Positions 1 to 7,274 of a DNA stretch of 64,000 nt are shown piece after piece. Under the pieces are notes generated by a model. It was not told the origin of the DNA. It ran no database searches and worked only from the letters and a program-made list of their open reading frames with translations. The translations under genes were made by a program, and so were the position numbers. Position 1 is the first letter of the stretch; each line of letters begins with the position of its first letter. The stretch is from Chitinophaga qingshengii. Its GTDB lineage: Bacteria; Bacteroidota; Bacteroidia; Chitinophagales; Chitinophagaceae. The DNA lies in NCBI RefSeq assembly GCF_014529935.1, contig NZ_JACVFC010000003.1:1-64000 (forward strand). The letters are read 5' to 3'.

Positions 1-149
1 GCTGCATCCAAGCCTCCGTAGCGCTTCTTCCAATTGTAAAAAGTAGCCTGGCTAATCCCTAATTTGCGGCAGACTTCTTCCACTGCCACTGTCTCTGACT
101 GTTTAAGCGCAAATATGATCTGCGTCTCGGTGAATTTTGACCTTTTCAT
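1..149 (-). CDS. IS3-family transposase OrfA, N-terminal part (cut by window edge)
   Basis: The minus strand starting at base 149 encodes 49 residues beginning MKRSKFTETQIIFALKQSE and containing the motif GISQATFYNWKKRYGG. This is the N-terminal helix-turn-helix of the small OrfA protein of IS3-family elements (IS407/IS911-like), which binds the element ends and is normally joined to the OrfB integrase by a programmed frameshift. The gene runs off the left edge, so the rest of OrfA and any OrfB are not visible. No stop or frameshift appears in the visible part. The match rests on the highly conserved HTH motif; the exact IS subgroup is not certain. Confidence 0.85.
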   Translation of the reverse strand, partial: MKRSKFTETQIIFALKQSETVAVEEVCRKLGISQATFYNWKKRYGGLDA

Positions 150-232
150 GGGCAATTTTTTCAGATTTAAGGTAAGAAAATTTGCCCCGAAATTTCCAAC
201 TTACAGCGCTACATTTTTTCGGGGGGACGTCA
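1..232 (-). mobile_element. End of an IS3-type insertion sequence
   Basis: The transposase start lies at 149 and is preceded (on the minus strand) by about 80 non-coding bases that end in a C-rich tip reading TGACGTCCCCCC (232 to 221 on the minus strand). A TG...CA end followed by a run of C is typical of IS407-group inverted repeats, so 232 is the probable outer end. The next seven bases (233-239) repeat the element-side GACGTCA (226-232), which makes the exact boundary ambiguous. The other end is outside the window, so target duplication cannot be checked. Confidence 0.55.
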
Positions 233-423
233 GACGTCAAATGAATGGGAAACTTTATGTAAAAACGTTACTGTTTGAGGGTAGCTTTCAGGAGAAACCG
301 TTGATCTGCGGGAAGCTTTTTTTAAGCTGACTAATTGAGGTCTTGATATGCGTAGCTTATCTCTTCATAGAAGAAGATCCGGCAGCAGTTCCAACAGTAA
401 ATCATATTCTCCCATCGGCCCCA

Positions 424-1203
424 TTATATCATTCTATTATTCACCGCCTGCGCCAACGCATCCGCAATACTCTTCACTTCTAATCGCTCAAATATCTTCC
501 GTCGATAATATTTCACCGTATCCGGCACTACAAATATTTTTTCCGCAATCTGGTTGATGGAAAGTCCCTGTGCATACATGCGTAATACTTCCAGTTCCCT
601 GTCAGTAAGGGCAGGTTTGCCATTTTTGCTCCATTTTCTTGTTTGCAGGTTTAGCTGCCAGATGTCGTTACTGCTTTGTTTGAATATACGAACATTGCCG
701 GGGTGTTGCTGGGAGGAAAGCGACACCACGCACATGGATTTCCAGATTTTTCCTTCGGTTGTAAGGAAGAGGGGGGTGAGCCGGTGGTTGACCAATATTT
801 GCTTTCCTGCTTTGGTAACCAGGTGAAAGTCGTAAGAGATGCTATATTGCTTTTTTTCGGGCTCAGGTAGCTGTGCATAAAAATCAAACCCGGCATCATT
901 GATCGTGGAAAGCATTTCCAGGTCCTGGGGTGGCACATGGAGGAAGTAAAACTCATAACCCAGCTGAATCACTTCATCGGCCGTATGGCCACAGAGGAAC
1001 AGTGGATTGTCCGAAACGTATTCAAATGACATATTTGAATAATCTATTATATAAATGCTCTCGTAAGAAAGCCGTGCAAACGCCTTCACTACATCCAGAT
1101 AATGCTGCCCGCTGACATCATTGTCAGTAATGTTATCCAGCCTGTTTTTTGTCAGCAGGGCATGACGGGGGGTATTTTTCATCATAAGCAGTAAGATCGC
1201 CAT
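424..1203 (-). CDS. PAS-LuxR transcriptional regulator
   Basis: This 259-residue protein has an N-terminal PAS-like sensor region (about 45-165, with YIIDYSNMSFEYVSDNP) and a C-terminal LuxR/GerE helix-turn-helix (about 195-255, with LTDRELEVLRMYAQGLSINQIAEKI). It lacks a phosphoacceptor receiver domain, so it is a one-component regulator rather than a response regulator. No transmembrane segment is seen, so it should act in the cytosol. The start could be residue 1, 7 or 8, all Met; the longest is used. It is divergent from the two small membrane-protein genes that follow. Proteins of this architecture are common and mostly uncharacterised in Chitinophagaceae; ligand and targets are unknown. 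Confidence 0.85.
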   Translation of the reverse strand: MAILLLMMKNTPRHALLTKNRLDNITDNDVSGQHYLDVVKAFARLSYESIYIIDYSNMSFEYVSDNPLFLCGHTADEVIQLGYEFYFLHVPPQDLEMLSTINDAGFDFYAQLPEPEKKQYSISYDFHLVTKAGKQILVNHRLTPLFLTTEGKIWKSMCVVSLSSQQHPGNVRIFKQSSNDIWQLNLQTRKWSKNGKPALTDRELEVLRMYAQGLSINQIAEKIFVVPDTVKYYRRKIFERLEVKSIADALAQAVNNRMI

Positions 1204-1268
1204 AAATTTACACTCAAGTGTAGGGTTTTACAAGAAAAAAGTCGGGATTTTTGGCGGAAATCCAGATT

Positions 1269-1511
1269 ATGAACCTATTAAGTACTGACACTAACGATCT
1301 ACTGAAAAGAAAAAGCCGTATTCAGGGAATACTGGCAGGTTTCCTGGTACTGTGTATCATTATGATTGTATGTGTTCTGATGATTAAAGAAAAGAAGGTG
1401 GTGTATATCACCCCGGTGTTTTCATTGTCGCTGGTCTTTTTCCCTTTGTTTCAACAGCTGAAAGCTATTAAGAAAGAGCTGAAATCCCGTGCAGCTGCTT
1501 CCGCTAAATAA
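1269..1511 (+). CDS. Small two-helix membrane protein, unknown function
   Basis: The 80-residue product starts at the ATG at 1269; an upstream TTG at 1251 would add six residues but is less likely. It has two hydrophobic stretches (about 19-40 and 47-63), joined by a short basic loop (KEKK), and a Lys/Arg-rich C-terminus. This suggests a small inner-membrane protein with both ends in the cytosol. It ends 9 bases before the DUF3667 gene, so the two are probably co-transcribed. I do not recognise a family, and no function can be given. Confidence 0.65.
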   Translation: MNLLSTDTNDLLKRKSRIQGILAGFLVLCIIMIVCVLMIKEKKVVYITPVFSLSLVFFPLFQQLKAIKKELKSRAAASAK

Positions 1512-1520
1512 ATTTTTACT

Positions 1521-2234
1521 ATGAATTGCAAATCATGTAACGCGGTTGTTGCTGATAAGTATTGTGGACATTGCGGCAATCCGATAGCATTGAAGCGGGT
1601 GGATAGCCATTATATTATTCATGAGGTGCAGCACGTGCTGCATTTTGAGAAGGGAATATTGTATACGATCAAGGAGCTATTGATACGTCCCGGAGTAAAT
1701 ATCAGGAGGTTCCTTACAGAAGACAGGAGCAGACTGGTGAAACCGGTCATTTTCCTTATCATATGTTCGCTGCTGTATACGCTGATTACCCATTTCTTTC
1801 ATATCGAGAATGAACACTACGTAAGTGAGTCCATACGGTACGAAACCTTTGCAGCCCTCACCACATGGATTGAAGGGCATTATGGCTATGCCAATATCAT
1901 CATGGGTCTTTTTATCGGCGTCTGGTTGAAATTGTTTATGCGCAAAAGCGTGTACAATTATTATGAGGTACTGATCATGTTATGTTTCGTAATTGGTACG
2001 GGGATGTTGATATATGCGTTGTTTGCAGTGGTGCAGGGAATCAGCGGGAAAAATATGAAGCTGATATCGGAAGTGGTATCGCTGTTATACAGTATGTGGG
2101 CCATTGGTCAGATATTGGGTGGGAAGAAGATAAAGGGATATGTTTTGTCACTACTGGGTTATATATTAGGTATGGGATCGTTCTGGATAGCGGTAGAATT
2201 GTTGGCCTGGATAATAGATCGGTTCAATGATTAA
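1521..2234 (+). CDS. DUF3667 membrane protein with N-terminal zinc ribbon
   Basis: The 237-residue protein opens with a zinc-ribbon signature, Cys3-x2-Cys6 and Cys15-x2-Cys18, then the conserved DUF3667 block (about 50-75: YTIKELLIRPGVNIRRFL) and at least four hydrophobic segments (about 76-95, 128-143, 151-173, 185-230). DUF3667 proteins are widespread in Bacteroidota and their function is unknown. Location in the inner membrane with the zinc ribbon in the cytosol is inferred. The gene is preceded closely by the small membrane protein at 1269, which points to a two-gene operon. Confidence 0.85.
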   Translation: MNCKSCNAVVADKYCGHCGNPIALKRVDSHYIIHEVQHVLHFEKGILYTIKELLIRPGVNIRRFLTEDRSRLVKPVIFLIICSLLYTLITHFFHIENEHYVSESIRYETFAALTTWIEGHYGYANIIMGLFIGVWLKLFMRKSVYNYYEVLIMLCFVIGTGMLIYALFAVVQGISGKNMKLISEVVSLLYSMWAIGQILGGKKIKGYVLSLLGYILGMGSFWIAVELLAWIIDRFND

Positions 2235-2282
2235 GTATTGCGCAGTCATTCCGGCCACGATCGCCGGATACTGAACACCTAA

Positions 2283-2993
2283 CTACGCCGGAAGCGGCAA
2301 TGAATAGAAAAACGTAGCTCCATGACCATACGCCGATTCCGCCCATAATTTTCCGTTCATTTGCCGGATCATATCCTGGCAGATACTCAAAGCAATACCG
2401 GCGCCCTGAAGATAATGGCTATCTAATACCGGAGTATCCTGGATACTAAATAACCGCTCAAGCTGTTCTTCCCTAATACCCATTCCCTGATCGGCAAAGG
2501 CAACGATGATCCGGGCGTCTTCAACACTGCAGGAGATGTTGATGGTTCCTCCCGGAGGGGAGTATTTAGTGGCATTACTTAAAATATTTCTATTAATAAA
2601 TTGCAGCATTTCTTTATTGGCATGAATCAGTTGATGCTCTGGAATAGTATTGGAAATACTGATAGATTTGCTCGCCTGGTCATGAATATACAGCCCATTT
2701 GCGCTGTTGATCAGATCGCGTAAGGGTAATGATTGTGTTTGACAGGTATAACCGCTATTTTGGGATTTCATCCAGAAAACCAGCCCATCAAGCAGCTTAA
2801 TACTTTTTGATGCCGTATGACGCATATGGTCAAAGATCATATATAATTCTTCTTCGGATAAGGGGTGGTCTGCATATTTGATCATGTCTGCAGCCGAGAT
2901 AAGGGAAGCAAATGGTTGTCTGAGGTCATGTACTAATACTGAAATCAGCATTTTGCTGAAGCTGTCAGCAGTATCCGGATTTTTTCTCATCAT
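2283..2993 (-). CDS. Cytosolic orphan histidine kinase (HisKA-HATPase only)
   Basis: The 236-residue protein consists of a kinase core alone. The phospho-acceptor is His22 in VHDLRQP, followed by the dimerisation helices to about residue 80. The ATP-binding domain shows an N box (NRNILSNATKYSPPGG, about 133-148), a G1 box (DQGMGIR) and a G2-like box (GAGIALSICQDMI). There is no signal peptide, transmembrane helix or recognisable sensor domain, so it must take its input from a partner. No receiver gene is adjacent on the same strand; the nearest response regulator (3605) is divergent. It lies 47 bases downstream of a small same-strand gene and probably shares its transcript. Confidence 0.88.
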   Translation of the reverse strand: MMRKNPDTADSFSKMLISVLVHDLRQPFASLISAADMIKYADHPLSEEELYMIFDHMRHTASKSIKLLDGLVFWMKSQNSGYTCQTQSLPLRDLINSANGLYIHDQASKSISISNTIPEHQLIHANKEMLQFINRNILSNATKYSPPGGTINISCSVEDARIIVAFADQGMGIREEQLERLFSIQDTPVLDSHYLQGAGIALSICQDMIRQMNGKLWAESAYGHGATFFYSLPLPA

Positions 2994-3040
2994 GATGGGA
3001 TAACGTGAACAATTGTCTTAATCTTATATTTTTATACCCA

Positions 3041-3259
3041 TTAGTTTTGCCCTCCCGAATGTAAAAGATGAGCCCTGATTTCCTGGTCACCAATAGCGTC
3101 GAGTAGTTCTGTGATACCATAGTAGCTGATGGCCTGATCTATATTTATCTGAAGCAGGATATCTCCGGGCTCTATTCCTGCAATGTCAACATTTAGTCGG
3201 TTCGGGTGTGAAGCAGGGGTAATACAAGCAGTTTCGACATTTTCAATTACTAATCGCAT
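3041..3259 (-). CDS. Conserved-looking 72-residue hypothetical protein
   Basis: The product is 72 residues, soluble and acidic, starting MRLVIENVETACI and containing IAGIEPGDILLQINIDQAI followed by a short helix-rich tail. I do not recognise a named domain. Small proteins of this general pattern occur in Bacteroidota genomes, and the coding pattern and the ATG at 3259 look sound. It lies directly upstream of the orphan histidine kinase on the same strand, so it could be its input or adaptor protein, but that is only inferred from position. Confidence 0.55.
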   Translation of the reverse strand: MRLVIENVETACITPASHPNRLNVDIAGIEPGDILLQINIDQAISYYGITELLDAIGDQEIRAHLLHSGGQN

Positions 3260-3604
3260 TCTAAAAATAAATTTTATGACTCTATTTGTGCTGCTGATTG
3301 CACAATCAAATTGATCATCCTAAAACAGATCTTATACTTTGTTACAGCCATTTTCCACATGGCTCATACTCCTGACAGAGGAGTCCTGAAGTACTGCAAA
3401 CTTAACGAGTTCTTTTAAAAACAAGATATAGGACTATGCCTTAAGGCAATAATACGCTATGGAATTTAAGAAAATAGCAAAAAATTGCTATCTTTTACAG
3501 CAGAAATAATAGCACCTTTGAGTGAGTTATTGATATACCGGCGTTCATCCCCCTTATATCAAATTTCATTTTTTTGCTATATTCAGGTTTTATAGAAGAT
3601 ATTT
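3260..3604. promoter_or_regulatory. Divergent 345-bp control region with dyads
   Basis: No gene is seen here. The region separates the leftward kinase unit from the rightward response regulator. It contains a small hairpin (ACTCCT/AGGAGT, 3368-3384), a perfect 12-bp palindrome TGCCTTAAGGCA (3437-3448), an 18-bp dyad (3474-3491) and a promoter-like CACCTTTG (3513-3520), which is one base from the Bacteroidota -7 consensus TAnnTTTG. Transcription from there would give the response-regulator gene a leader of about 80 bases. Confidence 0.5.
3474..3491. promoter_or_regulatory. 18-bp dyad, candidate operator (copy A)
   Basis: The site reads ATAGCAA-AAAA-TTGCTAT, with perfect 7-bp arms. Its right end is 25 bases before the TTTGAG that ends a promoter-like element, so it would sit at the -33 region. 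LuxR/NarL-type regulators usually bind such dyads; the adjacent response regulator is the natural candidate. Two more copies occur at 6565 and 6596. Confidence 0.5.
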
Positions 3605-4237
3605 ATGAAAAAAAAGGAGGCTATAGCAATCGTATTTGACGATCACCTTTTGTTTGCAGACTCTTTTTCAGCTTTGATTGAGCGGCTGGAACTTTTTCGT
3701 TCAGTACATACGTTTTGCGAGGAGCAGGAATTAACTCAATTCCTGATTAAACATTCAGGAACTCCTATTTATCTATTCCTGGATTATTATTTGAAAAATC
3801 AAATTGGGCTACCGCTTATCAATGTGGCCAGGCGATTAAATAAACACGTTATTATTATTGTTGTAAGTTCTGTGTCCAGTCCAGCAGCTATCACTAATAT
3901 TCTCAGCTATAATCCCCACGGACTTATCAGTAAATCATCAGGATTTGATGCGGTCCTTGAATGCCTGAATATAGTAGGTCGTGGCGAACAATATATCAGT
4001 CCGGAGATAGCTGGAATTACCTCTAATTCAAATTTAAAGAACGAGACGCCATTTTCGGCGAGGGAAGTGGAGATTTTGCAACATTTTGCACATGGATTAT
4101 CCATTGCTCAAACGGCAGAACGGACATATCTTAGTAAACATACCATTGTTGCGCATAGGCGCAATATGATGGCAAAAGTGAATGTCAATTCGATTACGGC
4201 ATTGTTGTCATATGCGCGCAAACAGGAATTAATCTAA
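3605..4237 (+). CDS. NarL/FixJ-type response regulator
   Basis: The 210-residue protein has an N-terminal receiver domain with the acidic pair Asp12-Asp13, the phospho-acceptor Asp60 (FLDYY) and the conserved Lys110 (GLISKSSG), then a LuxR-type helix-turn-helix (about 148-205, with FSAREVEILQHFAHGLSIAQTAERT). It should be a DNA-binding output of the histidine kinase encoded 30 bases downstream. The order receiver gene then HisKA_3 kinase gene is usual for NarL-type pairs. A dyad operator candidate upstream suggests self-regulation. Confidence 0.92.
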   Translation: MKKKEAIAIVFDDHLLFADSFSALIERLELFRSVHTFCEEQELTQFLIKHSGTPIYLFLDYYLKNQIGLPLINVARRLNKHVIIIVVSSVSSPAAITNILSYNPHGLISKSSGFDAVLECLNIVGRGEQYISPEIAGITSNSNLKNETPFSAREVEILQHFAHGLSIAQTAERTYLSKHTIVAHRRNMMAKVNVNSITALLSYARKQELI

Positions 4238-4267
4238 ACAGCCCCGGTAAAATATTTATGTAACCTT

Positions 4268-6241
4268 ATGATGCCAACAGCCAATACTTATCAGCCACAA
4301 AAGAATTTGTACTTTCTCATCCTATTTTTTCTACTCCTGATATGCCCGGTCCAATTTACTGCCGGGCAGTCGGTCACGAGTGCCAGACAGGATTTTGAAA
4401 AACTGAACAAAGCCTATCATGCAGGAAATATTTCAGATGACAAATATCTGGACCAGGCCTATTCGTTGACGCAACAATTTCTTGATAATGGAATCGAATT
4501 CAAAACCCAGGAACTGGCAAACATCCTCAGGTTATATCAGGAGATTGCCTGGAGCAAAAAAGAATACGGGCGTCCCCGGGTAAACTACTATCTGGCATTA
4601 GCCAATAATGCTTTAATGTTTGGAGAAACCGGGGCCGCCATGTATTATACTGAAAAAGAATCCAGGGAATTAGAAAAAAATGGCAGAATACGTCCTTTAC
4701 TTGAAGATCAGAGTAAAGTACAGATTTTAACGGAACAGGAATCATATGGTAAAGTTATCTCTCTTTATAAGGGTAAAGAAGCGTATATAAAACAGCTGCC
4801 TGAGCTGCTGCGGGATAAAAAAGCTGATAATGTTAACGGGATGCATGCAATAGACATTTTAATGGGAACCATCAATTCCTATTTGAATATGCATGATACG
4901 ACAGCTGCCTGTCAAACAATACAGGTGGCCGACCAAATTAGCGCTGAACTAAAGCGCAAATACCCTATTAACAGAACATTCATGTTTTATAACGACTATT
5001 TCATACTGATGAGGCAGTATGATATTGCCGCCATTGAAGGCAGGCAGGCGAAAGCGGGGGCGCTGCTGGATAGCATACAAGCGCTAAAAAGTACATATGA
5101 AGACCAGGCGACATCCTATATAGAAAGAACCCTGTATGAATTAAAAATAGAGCACTTCCTGGCCTTAAAAAAAAATGATAGCGTCCACTTTTATATCAGT
5201 AAACTTGCATCGCTTCCCGTTTTTTTAAAAAATCAACAGCCGATAGTGGATGAATACAAAGCAAAACTCCAGGCGGCGCAAGGAGACTATCATGGAGGCT
5301 ATACATGGCTAGCCCAATCTTTGGCAAATGAGCGAAAGGCAAAGACAATATTGATGACACAAATGGATAGTTTGCTTTATGCCTACACTGACGCCGAAAA
5401 CACGAGGGTTGAGCTTCAGCATTCAGAAGCTGTTAAAAAACAGCGAACGCTTTGGCTGGTGGTCATTTCATCTGCCGCGGCCCTTATCGTGCTGGCCATC
5501 TATTTTATCATGCTTTACCGGAGCAGGAAAGCCAAAGCGCAGATTGAAGCGTTAAATAACGCTACCAATATGCAGATCATCTCCATGGAAGAGGCCAAGC
5601 ACGAGGCGGTGAGGGAAGTGCAGCGACGGCTTGGGCAGGACCTTCATGATGGCCTTTCTTCGTCTATCGCTGCTATCAGGCATCAACTGGAAACGCTATC
5701 AATGGATACTGAAGATATTAACCTGAAAAATAAATTGAGTAGATTGCAGTTGGCGACAACTAACGCTTATGAGGCTGCCAGAAGAAAAAGCCACGAATGG
5801 TTCAACGCCGCAGACGGCCAACAGGAGCTGTCTTTTGAAAAGCAGGTCAGGCTGCTGACAGATGATGCGCTGCCCAACGGCCGTTACAGCAAAACCATTC
5901 ACATCGACGACAATTCATTAATTAATGTCGATACAGATACACGAATTGCATTACTTCGTATTGTCCAGGAGGCTATCACCAATATTATCAAGCATGCCAG
6001 GGCTAAGAATGTAAGCATCCTGGTTTATGAAGAAGAGGATGACCTGATATTAACGATCAGCGATGATGGGATCGGATTAAACGCAAAGAAATCCGGCAGT
6101 GCTAAATCAGCTATAGGCCTGGATTCGATTCGCCGCAGGGTAGAATATCTGAATGGTGAAACGAACATAAATTCAAGCGCTGAAGGTACTGAGTTAATTG
6201 TATCTATCCCGTTGGTATCGTCCTATACCGGAGCTCATTAA
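4268..6241 (+). CDS. Membrane histidine kinase with TPR-like periplasmic sensor (HisKA_3)
   Basis: The 657-residue protein has an N-terminal signal/anchor (about 15-34), a long helical periplasmic region resembling tetratricopeptide repeats (about 36-390), one transmembrane helix (about 394-416), a coiled-coil linker, a HisKA_3 dimerisation domain with phospho-acceptor His460 (GQDLHDGLSSS), and a HATPase_c domain (N box EAITNIIKHA, G1 box DDGIGL, G2-like GLDSIRRRVEYL). This is the standard Bacteroidota NarX-like kinase. It should phosphorylate the response regulator encoded just upstream, with which it forms an operon. The signal is unknown; the TPR region suggests a protein or peptide ligand. 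Confidence 0.92.
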   Translation: MMPTANTYQPQKNLYFLILFFLLLICPVQFTAGQSVTSARQDFEKLNKAYHAGNISDDKYLDQAYSLTQQFLDNGIEFKTQELANILRLYQEIAWSKKEYGRPRVNYYLALANNALMFGETGAAMYYTEKESRELEKNGRIRPLLEDQSKVQILTEQESYGKVISLYKGKEAYIKQLPELLRDKKADNVNGMHAIDILMGTINSYLNMHDTTAACQTIQVADQISAELKRKYPINRTFMFYNDYFILMRQYDIAAIEGRQAKAGALLDSIQALKSTYEDQATSYIERTLYELKIEHFLALKKNDSVHFYISKLASLPVFLKNQQPIVDEYKAKLQAAQGDYHGGYTWLAQSLANERKAKTILMTQMDSLLYAYTDAENTRVELQHSEAVKKQRTLWLVVISSAAALIVLAIYFIMLYRSRKAKAQIEALNNATNMQIISMEEAKHEAVREVQRRLGQDLHDGLSSSIAAIRHQLETLSMDTEDINLKNKLSRLQLATTNAYEAARRKSHEWFNAADGQQELSFEKQVRLLTDDALPNGRYSKTIHIDDNSLINVDTDTRIALLRIVQEAITNIIKHARAKNVSILVYEEEDDLILTISDDGIGLNAKKSGSAKSAIGLDSIRRRVEYLNGETNINSSAEGTELIVSIPLVSSYTGAH

Positions 6242-6564
6242 TGTTGTACCGGCAGACAAAATATTGCCGGTTACACTTGCATCTTGCTTTACTATGTTTT
6301 ACAACCCTGTATTGGGTATTGTAGTTATTACAGCTATCGCAAATTAATTATACTTTTAGCATAGAACACGCTGCCACAACGCTCCGCCAGGTCCCCCGCA
6401 AAGTCAGGGTGCAATCTGGACTTGCCATATTTTGGCATTTCCTCTCTTGAAAGAATATATTTTATCATAGTTTTTAGTCGTTTGAATGTTCCCGCCGGAA
6501 CAGGGAAGATAGTCATGCGAAAAGCAAAATAGGTGGCAGTATTGATGTGTTTGCTCGTGTAAGA

Positions 6565-6582
6565 ATAACAATATTTTGCTAT
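6565..6582. promoter_or_regulatory. 18-bp dyad, candidate operator (copy B)
   Basis: The plus strand reads ATAACAATATTTTGCTAT; the minus strand is ATAGCAA-AATA-TTGTTAT. It matches copy A at 3474 in arm sequence and spacer length, with one base off in one arm. Confidence 0.45.
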
Positions 6583-6595
6583 TTTTTTAAATAGC

Positions 6596-6613
6596 ATAGC
6601 AAATTGTTGCTGT
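6596..6613. promoter_or_regulatory. 18-bp dyad, candidate operator (copy C)
   Basis: The site reads ATAGCAA-ATTG-TTGCTGT. A promoter-like element ending in TTTGAG lies 23 bases downstream (6636-6641), a layout like that of copy A and the response-regulator gene (25 bases). Transcription would run right, toward the giant adhesin gene. Confidence 0.45.
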
Positions 6614-6943
6614 AATCTATAGTCGTATATATCACTTTGAGACTAAGGTGCTAATTTTATCGAAACACTACAGGAAGCATGAGCTGTAAGAAAAATTGCC
6701 AGATAATACAATTGCTGGAAGCTTCTTTAAAGCAACCCCAAACAGTGTTGGTGTAGTAGAATGAATTCCCGAAAGAAGAGGAGAATGCGTCTATAGTTTT
6801 TTGAATGCACAGCTATTTTGCCGGTTTGATTGTGATAGTTAATAAGACGTAACACCCATCAGTATTTATACCGTACTATAATATGGACATTAATCCTTAG
6901 CTATAAATCTCCAAAACCAAAGGACAAAGGAATATAGGATCCC

Positions 6944-7224
6944 GATGCGAAGCTGAAAGCAGAAAGGATCATTAAATATTACAGCTTAAGGTTCCCGATT
7001 GAATTTTGATCCCGGATACCAAACACCACATGGGCCTGGAAGAGTCCCCGGCCGTCAACCAAATCGAATGATGTAACCATCTTAATTTATCACTCATGAC
7101 TGTATCACTTATGAAGTTTACCCATTGGCCCGGCTTGCCGGATAAAGAGCATATTACTTTCCCCATGCGCAGCATCAAAACCTCTTCAACAAGGTGTCTT
7201 AATACCGGATCTGTGGCTGCTTAA
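6944..7224 (+). pseudogene. Decayed DDE transposase (IS4-like), C-terminal remnant
   Basis: Reading the plus strand with frame changes recovers the C-terminal end of a DDE transposase. From 6944 one frame gives RIIKYYSLRFPIEF, the hallmark YxxRFxIEF motif. After a shift near 7007 it continues with TKHHMGLEESPAVNQIE, an in-frame stop, then HLNLSLMTVSLMKFTHW and FPMRSIKTSS, ending at TAA 7222-7224. These match the order of conserved blocks in Bacteroidota IS4-type transposases (FRDAKQ-TGL-, HFNASLTAVN-AK, SM-DIKT). At least one frameshift and one nonsense change are present and most of the gene is missing, so it is an inactive relic. Exact IS family is not certain. Confidence 0.6.
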
Positions 7225-7241
7225 TTTTCCCCGGACTATTG

Positions 7242-7266
7242 TTTAATAAAAACTGTTGTTATTAAA
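7242..7266. promoter_or_regulatory. Inverted repeat just upstream of the giant adhesin gene
   Basis: TTTAATAA and TTATTAAA are separated by nine bases and end eight bases before the ATG at 7275. The hairpin is AT-rich and could influence translation start or be an operator; no protein can be named. Confidence 0.3.
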
Positions 7267-7274
7267 TCAGGTGT

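Larger units (their letters stand above)
6242..6943. other. 700-bp intergenic stretch with operator dyads, no convincing gene
   Basis: Nothing here looks like an intact gene. It contains two 18-bp dyads (6565-6582 and 6596-6613) and a promoter-like TCACTTTG (6632-6639). A short start-like stretch at 6679 (MSCKKNCQIIQLLE...) ends at stops after 25 residues and may be the front of the decayed transposase that follows, but that link is weak. Confidence 0.5.

Noticed and set aside
6334..6597. 87-codon frame on the minus strand starting MLFKKIAKYCY
   Set aside because: It covers the candidate operators, has no recognisable domain, and its start resembles a 16-codon frame at 3459 only because both lie over the same 18-bp dyad.
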